Below are positions 27,143-34,944 of a stretch of DNA of 64,000 bases, in pieces. This DNA is from Ochrobactrum quorumnocens (GTDB lineage: Bacteria > Pseudomonadota > Alphaproteobacteria > Rhizobiales > Rhizobiaceae): NCBI RefSeq assembly GCF_002278035.1, contig NZ_CP022603.1, forward strand, positions 1,059,501 through 1,123,500, given 5' to 3'. How positions within the stretch are numbered: position 1 is the first letter of the stretch; every line of letters starts with the position of its first letter. The notes beneath the pieces were generated by a model. It worked only from the letters and a program-made list of their open reading frames with translations. It was not told the DNA's origin and did no database searches. Both the position numbers and the translations under genes were made by a program.

Positions 27143-27468
27143 ACCGGCGAGGAGTACAGGAAGCTTTGAAAGGACAATCCACCTTAAGCGGCTGCTGAAT
27201 CGCTTAGGGTGGATAATCGGCGGGTCACAACCACCGGCGGAATGACCGCTTCGGGGTACGCGTAACCACCGCGCCGATGACCGCAACGGGGTGGGGTTGC
27301 TGACAGTCAGGTTTCGTCCATATATAGGTGGAAGCCGCCATAAGCGTATCATTGTAGTAACAAACTGCCCGTCCGAAGATAATGGTGTGACAACGCTGTG
27401 CTGAAGCCGTAAGGGAGGCCTTTGGAGACGTTTGCTCAAGCGAGCGTTTGCGGCAAAGGAATAGCGCG
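27143..27468. other. Gene-free gap with degenerate short repeats
   Basis: About 325 bp without a convincing gene. It contains GGCGGAATGACCGCTTCGGGG and a similar unit CCGATGACCGCAACGGGG, resembling intergenic repeats of other alphaproteobacteria, so this GC-rich block probably ends here. Confidence 0.5.
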
Positions 27469-27948
27469 ATGATCATATTCAAACCTATGGACGCCGAGAG
27501 CTATCAGGCCTACCTCGACTATTTTGTCGCCGATTACGCTGCCGAGATATCGGAAAACTACAGGCTTTCTGAGGAAGCCGCACTCGTTCAGGCTCGTTCA
27601 GAAATTAACTCTAACCTTCCAGATGGTGCTCAAACGGAGGGACATGTTTTGCAGAGCATTATGCAGCAAGACAGCACCGCAGAGCAGCTTATCGGATATC
27701 TCTGGTATAAACCTGATTTGTCCACGCGGTCAGCGTTCATCTACGATTTCTGCGTCCTTGAGAGATATCGTGGACAAGGACTTGCCCGACAAGTCCTGTC
27801 AGCTTTTGAGGATGGGATGCGAAGTCTGGGATTTGAGCAGCTTAAACTACGTGTTGCCGCCAGCAATGATCGGGCGCGCCACGTTTATGAAGCCACAGGT
27901 TTCCAAGTGACAGGCATCAATATGAGCAAGGTTATCTGTGCGGACTGA
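27469..27948 (+). CDS. GNAT-family N-acetyltransferase
   Basis: The 159-residue protein starts at ATG 27,469 with AAGGAA about 8 nt upstream. The GNAT core shows FIYDFCVLERYRGQGLARQVLSAFE (acetyl-CoA loop R-G-Q-G-L-A) and the later LRVAASNDRARHVYEATGFQ helix-strand of RimI-like members. The N-terminal half (SYQAYLDYFVADYAAEIS) is typical of a subgroup of stress-related acetyltransferases. Substrate unknown. Confidence 0.85.
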   Translation: MIIFKPMDAESYQAYLDYFVADYAAEISENYRLSEEAALVQARSEINSNLPDGAQTEGHVLQSIMQQDSTAEQLIGYLWYKPDLSTRSAFIYDFCVLERYRGQGLARQVLSAFEDGMRSLGFEQLKLRVAASNDRARHVYEATGFQVTGINMSKVICAD

Positions 27949-28237
27949 ACCGTATTGCACGCTTGGCCGCTTATGCCAAAACGCGCCAGTTACTTTTGGC
28001 AGGGACTGATCGCGATGATAGCACTCAAGTCTATGCGCGACCGCATTGGCGCATAGCCGTCCGACCGCTTGGGACGCGACGTTTGCCCAACAATCCTTAT
28101 ACAAGGGGTCGAAGGCGAACTGGCAGCTTCCAGCATGGAAACGTCATCGGAGAAGCCATCACTGATTTTTGGCATTATGGTAGCAATTCGGTCGGAGTAG
28201 CCATCTGATAGCTTCCTTTCCAGAACCTGAGGGCTAA

Positions 28238-28858
28238 ATGGAAATCATCGAAGAGATTGTTAAAAGATCAAGGAAAACAGAACACGGCTTCAATGATTTG
28301 CAACTCGCCGCGAATGAAATCATCTTGTCTGGTGATGCGGCTCGATCCAAGCAAATTTCGCTTGAGCTTCTTTGCTCCGAGTTCCATCAGGCGAGATGCG
28401 TGGGCACTTTCTTACTTGGACATCTGGCAGCATTAGATCTAGACGCCCTGCACATTTTAAAAGATCGGGTTAGCAACGACGATGACTGGCGGGTACAGGA
28501 GATACTTGCCAAGGCGTTTGATCAGTTCTGCCGAGATACTGGCTATGAGGCGGCGCTTCCAATTATCCGCGACTGGTTGTCTGCCGCGATTCCCAATACA
28601 CGCCGTGCTGTGACAGAGGGGCTGAGGATATGGACGGCCCGCCCCTATTTTCGAGACAGGCCTGCCGTTGCTGTTGGGCTACTCTCGGCACAAAGACGGG
28701 AAGAAAGTGAATACTTGCGAAAATCCGTCGGTAACGCGTTGCGGGACATCAGCAAGAAGCACCCAGAACTAGTACGTCAGGAAACGGCAAACTGGGATTT
28801 GGCTGCACGTGGCGTTCAAGAGGTTTACAAATTGGCAAGGCGCTTCATTGCTGACTGA
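28238..28858 (+). CDS. HEAT-repeat protein, AlkD/AlkC-like
   Basis: The 206-residue all-helical protein has repeating helical pairs such as SKQISLELLCSEFHQARCVGTFLLGHLA, DDDWRVQEILAKAFDQFC and LRKSVGNALRDISKKHPELVR. The pattern, and WRVQEILAKAFDQFC in particular, resembles DNA-alkylation-repair family proteins built of HEAT-like repeats. Catalytic Asp and aromatic residues of AlkD were not confirmed, so a DNA-binding or scaffold paralogue is equally possible. It is the last cargo gene before the outer attachment site. Confidence 0.65.
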   Translation: MEIIEEIVKRSRKTEHGFNDLQLAANEIILSGDAARSKQISLELLCSEFHQARCVGTFLLGHLAALDLDALHILKDRVSNDDDWRVQEILAKAFDQFCRDTGYEAALPIIRDWLSAAIPNTRRAVTEGLRIWTARPYFRDRPAVAVGLLSAQRREESEYLRKSVGNALRDISKKHPELVRQETANWDLAARGVQEVYKLARRFIAD

Positions 28859-29119
28859 CCCGACGAGCGAGGCGAGTTGGTGCGTTGGACGCTCGCTTCG
28901 AGTGTCAGTTTTCAGGCGGCGTGGTTGTTATCGGCAATGGCCAAAATGGGGTCAAAAGCTGACGTTCAGTCGACCCGAGTTAAGCTAGCATTTAGACGTT
29001 AACCAATCGTGCCAAATTGCTGTAAATTGGATTGCATTTCGCAGCTAAACCATTGAATCACAAAGGACGTGAAATGCATTATTTTGCAGAATAGCCATTA
29101 TATATCAATATATTGGCTG

Positions 29120-29184
29120 GGACTCTAACTCCGCTAGTCTTGGTTCGAATCCAGGCACCCCAGCCAATTGTTTTCATTAGATAC
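29120..29184. repeat. Island attachment site, outer (right) copy
   Basis: About 65 bp resemble the tRNA-Gln 3' half plus its downstream ATTGTTTTCATTAGATA, with five mismatches, including CTA in place of the anticodon CTG. TTGGCTGGGACTCT precedes it, as at the middle copy. It marks the outer end of the island and is not a tRNA gene, since the 5' half is missing. Confidence 0.85.
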
Positions 29185-29197
29185 TCTCCGAAACAGA

Positions 29198-30078
29198 CTA
29201 CGCCGTGTGGACGAATTGACTCAGGTATAAGTTTTCCGGTTCCAGACTTTCACTCGACGTGATTCACATATTGCTGACGTGATTTGGAGGTCAGTAATGT
29301 GCACCAAGATGACAGAAAATGACTATGAACTGGCACTTGAGGTTTTTCGGACTTGTCTGCCAGCCGTTGGCGCGAAAGCTAAAAATGACCGCCTATTCCT
29401 TGAGGCGTTGCATTATTTCACCCTTCACAACATCTCATGGCGGGCTTTGCCTGAGCGGTTTGGTAACTGGAACAGCGTATGGAAGCGTTTTGACCGTTTA
29501 GGTAAAGCAGGTGTTTTCGAGGACTATTTTTCCATTTTGGCTGGGCTTGATGAAAGCGCTCATCTTATCGCTATGTTCGACAGCACCGTCATTCGCGCCC
29601 ATGTATCTGCAGCAGGCGCTAAAGGGGGCAGGAAGGTCAAGCGCTCGGCCGGTCTCGTGGAGGGTTCGGAACCAAAATCCATCTGAAAACCGACCGAAAT
29701 GGTCAGCCCCTTGGCTTTGAACTGACCGGAGGCGAAGCCTCCGATAGCAAACAGTTTGAAAGCCTCATGGACACGGGCCCTCAAGTCAGGCACCGCGCTA
29801 TCATTGCTGACAAAGGCTATGATAGCGACGTTAATCGAGAGATTGCGCGAAAGGCTGGCGCTATCCCTGTGATCCCTTACAGATCAAACAGGCGTAATAT
29901 TCCGAAGCATTTTGCCACGGCGCTTTATCGAGGTCGCGCACGTATCGAACAAATGATGGGGAAGCTCAAACGGTTCAAACGTGTCGCATTACGCTGCGAG
30001 AAAACAGCAAGAAACTTCCGATCCATCGTCGCAATCGCTTCTGCTTTCATCTTAATCAAATCCGTCCACACGGCCTAG
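29198..30078 (+). mobile_element. IS5-family (IS427-like) insertion sequence
   Basis: An element of about 0.88 kb has imperfect terminal inverted repeats built on GCCGTGTGGACG(A/G)ATT. The ends read CTAC-GCCGTG on the left and CACGGC-CTAG on the right, consistent with insertion at a CTAG-like target. It carries one transposase in two overlapping frames. It begins about 14 bp beyond the outer attachment repeat. Confidence 0.88.
29297..30078 (+). CDS. IS5-family transposase, two frames joined by a programmed -1 shift
   Basis: Frame A starts at ATG 29,297 (GGAGGT upstream) and ends at 29,686. A -1 shift at the slippery AAAGGGGGC near 29,620 continues into GQALGRSRGGFGTKIHLKTDRNG and the second frame, ending at 30,078. 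Conserved DDE elements are visible: AMFDSTVIRAH, IIADKGYDSD and, at the end, RARIEQMMGKLKRFKRVALRCEKTARNF. The shift sits where IS427-group elements use programmed frameshifting, so the transposase is probably functional rather than mutated. Confidence 0.88.
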
Positions 30079-30239
30079 AACAAGTTAGAGCGTTTTGCAG
30101 ATCTTTTTGCAAACTTTGTTCTGCTTTCGAGCTTTCTTATTGCTGATTCTGCCAGATTCGGATCACGGTTGAGGTAGTGTGCATCCAGGATTGAGCGCAC
30201 ATCGCGAAGGCTATGTAATACGAACACGCTCACAGAGCG

Positions 30240-30419
30240 TTACCATTTTGTCACCTCATATTTTAGATGAAGTTCGCGCATGCTGACCAAAACAGGCTGA
30301 GCGCTCACAGGGCGGATCATTGCCCATCCCTCAGCTATCGTCATGACGCGTGCCGGACGATTTGTTTCGCGTTCCATCAGCCGACTGCCCGGCCTTGCCT
30401 TTCGGATTCGATCAGACAT
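30240..30419 (-). CDS. Small hypothetical protein
   Basis: The 59-residue basic protein (MSDRIRKARPGSRLMERETNRPARVMTIAEGWAM, split here in description) has GGGAG about 9 nt before its start. The sequence has the flavour of short conserved Rhizobiales proteins, with an NRPARVM-AEG-AMIRP pattern, but no function is recognised. The longer frame to 30,458 adds residues before the ribosome binding site. Confidence 0.5.
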   Translation of the reverse strand: MSDRIRKARPGSRLMERETNRPARVMTIAEGWAMIRPVSAQPVLVSMRELHLKYEVTKW

Positions 30420-30837
30420 CGCCCATCGCTCCCGGCACTGAATTATGTTCAATGCCATCTAGCAACCGGCCCGTTGTGCCCTTGGATGCAGGATTCATAT
30501 AGACGACGCGTTCGCCATGAAATCCAGTTCCACCTTTAAGATTGTCCATTGTGCGGCTGAAAGAGATGAGCGGCTTTGTCTGGGTTTAGCATGAGCAGCT
30601 TTTATATTGACAACAATGCGTTGATTTTGGAGTCGTAAGATTAAATCCGGTTAGAAATTTTGCCAAACACTCGCTCAGCGCCGCGTAGGAACGCCTGGCT
30701 GAGAAGCTCGCCAAATAGCGTTGCGGCCTTATTTGCTATTAAGCAACATAGGGCGCATGCTGATTATCTCGGCAGCATGGGAAACGGGCGCTGTCGTTGA
30801 AGGGTAAGCCCCCTAGCTCGCAACAAAGGAGGACGCG
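30420..30837. other. Gene-free gap
   Basis: About 420 bp with no convincing gene or hairpin; it presumably holds the promoter of the following small operon. Confidence 0.5.
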
Positions 30838-31095
30838 ATGTCTTCCAACTATTTAGATGCCAGCAACATCAATATGATAACACGGCTGCTTAGAGAAGCA
30901 CGTCGTCCAGATGATCCCTCAGAGCTTAATAATAACGCAGCGCGGTTTCTGGTCCAAAAATTTAATGATGGAGTATGTGATGAGGGCCGTTTGCGGGTTG
31001 CATTGAAACGATTCCATTCTCGCAAAATCGCATTAAATGTTGCGGTCCAACGATGGGACAACGAGGGCGGCGCAGCAAAGAGAGAGCAAACATGA
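30838..31095 (+). CDS. Small hypothetical protein upstream of a DUF1488 gene
   Basis: The 85-residue soluble, charged and helical protein is preceded by an excellent AAAGGAGG ribosome binding site. The end of the gene overlaps the next start (ATGA). The opening MSSNYLDASNINMITRLL is echoed in MSSNIHLVDFHISNRIL of the gene at 32,212, suggesting that these are distant paralogues. Function unknown. Confidence 0.7.
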   Translation: MSSNYLDASNINMITRLLREARRPDDPSELNNNAARFLVQKFNDGVCDEGRLRVALKRFHSRKIALNVAVQRWDNEGGAAKREQT

Positions 31096-31355
31096 GTCTT
31101 TCATTTCCAAACGCCAGCAGAAGTTTCATCGATAGCCAAAACGGCGTACGCTTTATTGGCTATGATGGGATGATCTCTGTGCCCTTCTTGATAGACAAGA
31201 GCGCGCTCGAAACTGCTGGGCCAATAGCAAATACGGAAGCGTCATTTTTGTCTGCTTTCGATAGATCAAGAAAGTTAATCTATCGCGTTGCGTTCGAAAT
31301 ATACGCCCAGTCGCGACAGACATCTTATAAAATCACCGCGCGCAACATGGTTTAG
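31092..31355 (+). CDS. DUF1488 family protein
   Basis: The 87-residue protein shows the DUF1488 pattern: FPNASRSFIDSQNGVRFIGYDG, then ISVPFLIDKSALE and AFDRSRKLIYRVAFEIYAQ. The family is common in alpha- and betaproteobacteria and lacks a known function. ATG 31,092 overlaps the previous stop by 4 nt, so it is translationally coupled; the longer frame is discounted. Its 3' end overlaps a minus-strand small gene by 4 nt. Confidence 0.8.
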   Translation: MSLSFPNASRSFIDSQNGVRFIGYDGMISVPFLIDKSALETAGPIANTEASFLSAFDRSRKLIYRVAFEIYAQSRQTSYKITARNMV

Positions 31356-31531
31356 CTTGAAATAATACCGAATCGTAGGTTCAGATGATCATGATGAGGC
31401 TTGGCTGAGCGGCTTTCGGCAAACGAGAAATGCCATGCCGTTGCAAATTGCAGCTGCTTTTGAAGCCGCACCCTATTTTTACGGGTATCTCTGAGAGAGC
31501 GCAGAGTTTGAGTGTGTTCTTTATTTGTCAT
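31352..31531 (-). CDS. Small basic protein, 59 residues, unknown
   Basis: On the minus strand an ATG at 31,531 is preceded by GAGGAG 9 nt upstream and opens MTNKEHTQTLRSLRDTRKNR, then VRLQKQLQFATAWHFSF, ending at 31,352 and overlapping the DUF1488 stop tail to tail. It is rich in Arg, Lys and His. The strong ribosome binding site and tidy overlap support a real gene; no family recognised. Confidence 0.55.
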   Translation of the reverse strand: MTNKEHTQTLRSLRDTRKNRVRLQKQLQFATAWHFSFAESRSAKPHHDHLNLRFGIISS

Positions 31532-31631
31532 AATTGCGAACTCCTCTAGTGAGGAAACTGATACGGGATTGGATTACAATTAAAGTTATAGTCACCGCTC
31601 TGGAATGAGAATAGTTCTCCGGGCCTCAATG

Positions 31632-31985
31632 TCAGGCCGGGACAACGCTCATCAGTTGAACCGTGTATCCGCCTGTCACGGTCCCGCGTGTCGCACAGCC
31701 ACTTATGTGAGGATTGTCAACATCTCCCCAATAGGCTTGCGGAATGCAGATAAGAATTGGCCGATAAATAATCGTTTCAGCGCCGGCCTTGGCTGCCGCA
31801 ATGAAGGATTGAAGCTGAACTGCTTGTCCGGGCGGCAATGGCACGGTTTCCATATCAACAATGCGATAGCTATCTGCATACTCGACGGTTGATATTGTCC
31901 TGCCGCCATACTTCGTCTGACTGGTTGGAATCGTAAGCTGGGGATACGACGGCTGGAAGCAGATACGTGAAGGAAGATCGATCAT
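31632..31985 (-). CDS. Phage-type minor tail protein, probably truncated
   Basis: The 117-residue protein begins MIDLPSRICFQPSYPQLTIPTSQTK and has a beta-rich composition with SYRIVDMETVPLPPGQAVQLQSFIAAAKAG and IPQAYWGDV. This resembles small prophage tail-region proteins of Rhizobiales, in which the module is usually longer, so this may be a shortened version. It is isolated from other tail genes. Confidence 0.5.
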   Translation of the reverse strand: MIDLPSRICFQPSYPQLTIPTSQTKYGGRTISTVEYADSYRIVDMETVPLPPGQAVQLQSFIAAAKAGAETIIYRPILICIPQAYWGDVDNPHISGCATRGTVTGGYTVQLMSVVPA

Positions 31986-32211
31986 GGATTATCCTGTATA
32001 AAGGGAAAGTATTGGCGTGCCCACCGACTATTCAAGACCTCTGCTGGTAGGCTCATCAGATATAGCGGTGGAGTCTGCCTTTAAATGACCTCAATTGTTT
32101 TCTTGCTATCGAAACCGTTAAAGCCGATCCCTGATTGCCAGCACTATTTTTTCACTTGGAACTGCTGGCGCGGCTAAATAGTCCGTACCCGCAATCTGAA
32201 AGGAGGGCTTC

Positions 32212-32436
32212 ATGTCTTCCAATATCCATCTTGTCGATTTTCATATCAGCAACCGCATCCTTAACCAGATGATGGCTAAGGCTGGCTATGTGACACTAAG
32301 AATGAAACCGTTATCGGGGCCGCTCTTTCACCAGTCAAAATTAATCCTGGAGAATTTTATGGCGGGTGTCATGCGCGATCATCGCGTTGATATTGCTCCA
32401 TTGCCTGAAGCTACGTCAGCATATGGAACAGCCTAA
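32212..32436 (+). CDS. Small hypothetical protein
   Basis: The 74-residue protein is preceded by a strong AAAGGAGGG ribosome binding site. Its opening resembles that of the gene at 30,838. No function is recognised. The frame is short but well supported by its translation signal. Confidence 0.6.
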   Translation: MSSNIHLVDFHISNRILNQMMAKAGYVTLRMKPLSGPLFHQSKLILENFMAGVMRDHRVDIAPLPEATSAYGTA

Positions 32437-32733
32437 TTAGCTAAGCTTTATGGGGCGGGAATCTACCTTTCATAGGGGGCCGCCCGATATAAGTTTGTTA
32501 CAAATATTAGTGCCATCATGTCAGATTTCTAATTTAATAGTATGATTTTTCATAAATATAACTTGACAAATACCATTAAATGTATTAGATGTTGTTCATC
32601 GATATTTTCTTGTTGAGTTTTGCTTTATTGCGCATTTAGCACCGCGCCCTGAACGAACCCCCTTTAAAAATCGTTTTCACTTTGTGTCACGCAACTGCGT
32701 GCTGCTATCTATACTGCTATGAAAGGGTTCATT

Positions 32734-32943
32734 ATGACCACTGGCACAGTTAAATGGTTTAATTCCACAAAAGGCTTCGGCTTCATTCAGCCCGACAACG
32801 GCGGCGCTGATGCATTCGTTCATATCTCTGCCGTCGAGCGCGCCGGAATGCGCGAAATCGTCGAAGGCCAGAAGATTGGCTACGATTTGGAGCGCGACAT
32901 GAAGTCGGGCAAAATGTCTGCCTGCAACCTGCAGGCTGCATAA
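32734..32943 (+). CDS. cspA: Cold-shock protein, CspA family
   Basis: The 69-residue OB-fold RNA/DNA-binding protein has RNP1 (STKGFGFIQ) and RNP2 (DAFVHIS). Start at 32,734 gives the usual MTTGTVKWF; the longer frame from 32,719 adds five residues. It melts RNA structure and acts as an RNA chaperone. The long AT-rich stretch upstream fits the extended 5' leader typical of csp genes. A strong terminator follows about 65 bp on. Confidence 0.93.
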   Translation: MTTGTVKWFNSTKGFGFIQPDNGGADAFVHISAVERAGMREIVEGQKIGYDLERDMKSGKMSACNLQAA

Positions 32944-33006
32944 ATAGGTTTTCTTCTTTCCTTTGACCACGGATGTACTGGCACTGTTGAAAGAAGTTTA
33001 CTTTTG

Positions 33007-33033
33007 AGGTCAGGCGTTGCCTGACCTTTTTTT
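33007..33033 (+). terminator. Rho-independent terminator of the cold-shock gene
   Basis: AGGTCAGGC / GCCTGACCT, a perfect 9-bp stem with a 3-nt loop, followed by seven T. Confidence 0.92.
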
Positions 33034-33053
33034 ATTTCAAAAGGAATTCATTT

Positions 33054-33284
33054 ATGTCGATTGAAACGCAAACATTCTTCACAAAAGAGACGCTCTTTAA
33101 GCCAACATCGTCTGTTAAAGAGTCGATTGCTGATAGAGTAGATCGCACTGCTCGCTCCATACAACAAGTCGAGACGGATGCACGGATTGCAAAGACTCTC
33201 CGCCTGAGAAATGCTCGAATGGAATATGAACAGACTATTGTTCTGCCAGTTGCGAAAAAGAAGAGAACAAAGAAGTCACATTAG
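33054..33284 (+). CDS. Small basic hypothetical protein
   Basis: The 76-residue protein has AAGGAA about 8 nt upstream. It is helical, with a highly basic tail (KKKRTKKSH), suggesting nucleic-acid or membrane contact. It follows the csp terminator, so it has its own promoter. No family recognised. Confidence 0.55.
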   Translation: MSIETQTFFTKETLFKPTSSVKESIADRVDRTARSIQQVETDARIAKTLRLRNARMEYEQTIVLPVAKKKRTKKSH

Positions 33285-33358
33285 AGATCAGAAAAGTCGG
33301 AAACATACTCCCACAATGAAACGCTAACCATCCACCACGCAAACTGATAAGCGCATTT

Positions 33359-33382
33359 AAAACCCGACCGTAGCCGGGTTTT
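33359..33382. terminator. Terminator hairpin
   Basis: AAAACCCG / CGGGTTTT is an 8-bp stem with an 8-nt loop and T or A runs on both sides, so it could stop transcription from either direction: the small gene on the left and the decayed phage genes on the right. Confidence 0.75.
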
Positions 33383-33399
33383 ACAACCCAAGAATAAAT

Positions 33400-33798
33400 C
33401 TACTTCAAGTAACCTTTAAATTTTGAGTTGAGTAGATCTGCTTCACGTTCGCGCCGTTTTGTTTCCTCCCTGTCGCGTTACTGTTCTACCCCCTCGCCCG
33501 CGTCGTCTTCTGTTCAAATACGCGATCCATACGCTCGGTAAGCCCATCAATGCGGTTTGCAACGCTTTCGATGGCACACGATTTGCGAGGTCTGCTCCTG
33601 CATCCCAGCCTTTGTGGCGAATGTTTCGGCAGCCCGCAGGTTGTAGTCTGATAGCTCCTGCCTCGTCAGCGCGGCGAGTGCGGTTGTTGCATCGGCTTTG
33701 GCGGCGGTTTCGTTTCTAGCCGCATTAATCTTGCTGTCGACGTACTTCCAAAAGACAAACAGGAAGCCGACTGCGCCCCTGATTTCAGTGCCGATCAT
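33400..33798 (-). pseudogene. Frameshifted prophage coiled-coil protein
   Basis: Frame one gives a membrane segment (GAVGFLFVFWKYVDSKI) and a helical stretch to 33,547. After a one-base shift it continues as ESVANRIDGLTERMDRVFEQ, and after another shift as RDREETKRREREADLLNSKF to a stop at 33,400. Three frames joined make one long coiled coil similar in build to the 18,092 gene. At least two frameshifts show that it is dead. Confidence 0.65.
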
Positions 33799-33811
33799 TT
33801 CTCAGTATCCG

Positions 33812-33997
33812 TCACGGCCGTACCCCGCATAGCTTTTCTATTTTCTCATTCTCAGCCAGAATCTGACGCTTGGTTTCTGACGTGTCGTCATGACTTGCAT
33901 AGATTGCCCTCGCCACGTCACAGTAACTACCGCTTGTCGCGCATCCACTTAGCAAGCCGAGCGTCAACAGCACTGTCATCAAGACGGCCAACTTCAT
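33812..33997 (-). CDS. Rz1-like outer-membrane spanin lipoprotein
   Basis: The 61-residue protein starts with a lipoprotein signal (MKLAVLMTVLLTLGLLSGCATS, lipobox LSGC) followed by a short periplasmic helix with a second and third Cys. Phage Rz1 proteins fuse outer and inner membranes at lysis together with Rz. The gene overlaps the Rz-like gene in another frame, the classical Rz/Rz1 arrangement. It belongs to a decayed prophage, so activity is unlikely. Confidence 0.7.
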   Translation of the reverse strand: MKLAVLMTVLLTLGLLSGCATSGSYCDVARAIYASHDDTSETKRQILAENEKIEKLCGVRP

Positions 33998-34151
33998 TTT
34001 CTATCTTCCGTGCTTTGGTTACGGATCCTGCGTCGCGTGCGGTCTGGGCTGTTTTGCTGTCAGACCGGCCTTTGAGATACGCATTGACAAGGACGGTCAG
34101 CGCCGCAGCAATTGCCACGGCGTAGCCGGTAAGCTTGGAGCGTAGGGCCAA
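33927..34151 (-). CDS. Rz-like inner-membrane spanin
   Basis: The 74-residue protein has an N-terminal membrane anchor (TGYAVAIAAALTVLVNAYL) and then a polar helix (KGRSDSKTAQTARDAGSVTKARKIENE), the usual build of Rz-type i-spanins, here short. The 3' part overlaps the start of the Rz1-like gene in a different frame. It lies just downstream of the broken endolysin, the typical lysis order. Confidence 0.7.
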   Translation of the reverse strand: MALRSKLTGYAVAIAAALTVLVNAYLKGRSDSKTAQTARDAGSVTKARKIENEVGRLDDSAVDARLAKWMRDKR

Positions 34152-34159
34152 GAGCCAAG

Positions 34160-34923
34160 TTATGCCGCCCCCCTCTTCAGTTCCAGCCTGCCGCTATGCC
34201 AAAGCCAGAGGCCGCCACCCAAAGCAACCACGATCAAGGCAAAGGTCAGGAATGTCCATGGATTGGAAACTGTACCGATAAGTCCGGTAACAAACGTACC
34301 GCCGCCAGCTGCCACGATGGTCTGGACGGTCTTATCTTGCAGCAGTGGCACATCGTCAGGCTTGGCATCTTCGACAGATGCCGCCTTCATTTCGCGCGCT
34401 GCAGTGAGGCTGTCGAGGAAGTTGCGGTAATAGCCCGAGATCAGTGTGGCCTTATCGGTGCCGTTGACGGTGACGCGCGCGCTTTCCGGGTCGCCTTGCC
34501 CTTACCGAAAAAGTCACTCAGCTTTCGACCCGTGAACTTGCCCAGCAGCATACCTTCAAAGAGGATGCGGATCGCTGTTGCGAGTTCGAGCGCTTTCTCA
34601 GGCACATCAGCAATGCCGAACTTCTTATAATTGTCCTTGCCAGTGATCTGACGCAGGCGCCTGCCTCGATAAAGCCAACCGTCATTAGCGCCGTTGCTGC
34701 CCATGCGGCCGCCGTAGACCTTGTTTCAAGGGCTTGCGGATTGTTCACATAAGACTGAGCCGCAGCGATCAACGAGAAGCGTTTCGTCCATGTCTTTCGT
34801 ATTTGCGCCGCACTGGTGTAATTCAGGTTCTCGACAACCAGCTGCATCTTGCCGTCTGTCTCGTGGAAGACGGCCGCCAAAAGGCGCGAGCCTCGCATAT
34901 GCGAAGAACATTGTTTTGTTCAT
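34160..34923 (-). pseudogene. Broken GH19-type phage endolysin with C-terminal membrane segment
   Basis: Across several frames the minus strand reads MNKTMFFAYARLAPFGGRL, FHETDGKMQLVVENLNYTSA, WTKRFSLIAAAQSYVNNPQAL, then GSNGANDGWLYRGRR-LRQITGKDNYKKFGI, LLGKFTGRKLSDFFGKGK, and finally a hydrophobic tail from about residue 230 (FVTGLIGTVSNPWTFLTFALIVV). This is the chitinase/GH19-like lysozyme common in Rhizobiales prophages. At least three frameshifts have destroyed it; only the C-terminal membrane part (34,160-34,390) remains open. Confidence 0.72.
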
Positions 34924-34944
34924 TAGATTGTCCCGAAATTAGAT

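Noticed and set aside
29120..29184. A second tRNA gene at the outer att copy
   Set aside because: Only the 3' half is present; the 5' acceptor and D arm are missing, and the acceptor-stem bases differ, so no cloverleaf forms.
29297..30078. Treating the transposase as a pseudogene because of its frameshift
   Set aside because: The shift falls at a canonical slippery site, and both halves are complete with motifs, so programmed frameshifting is the better reading.
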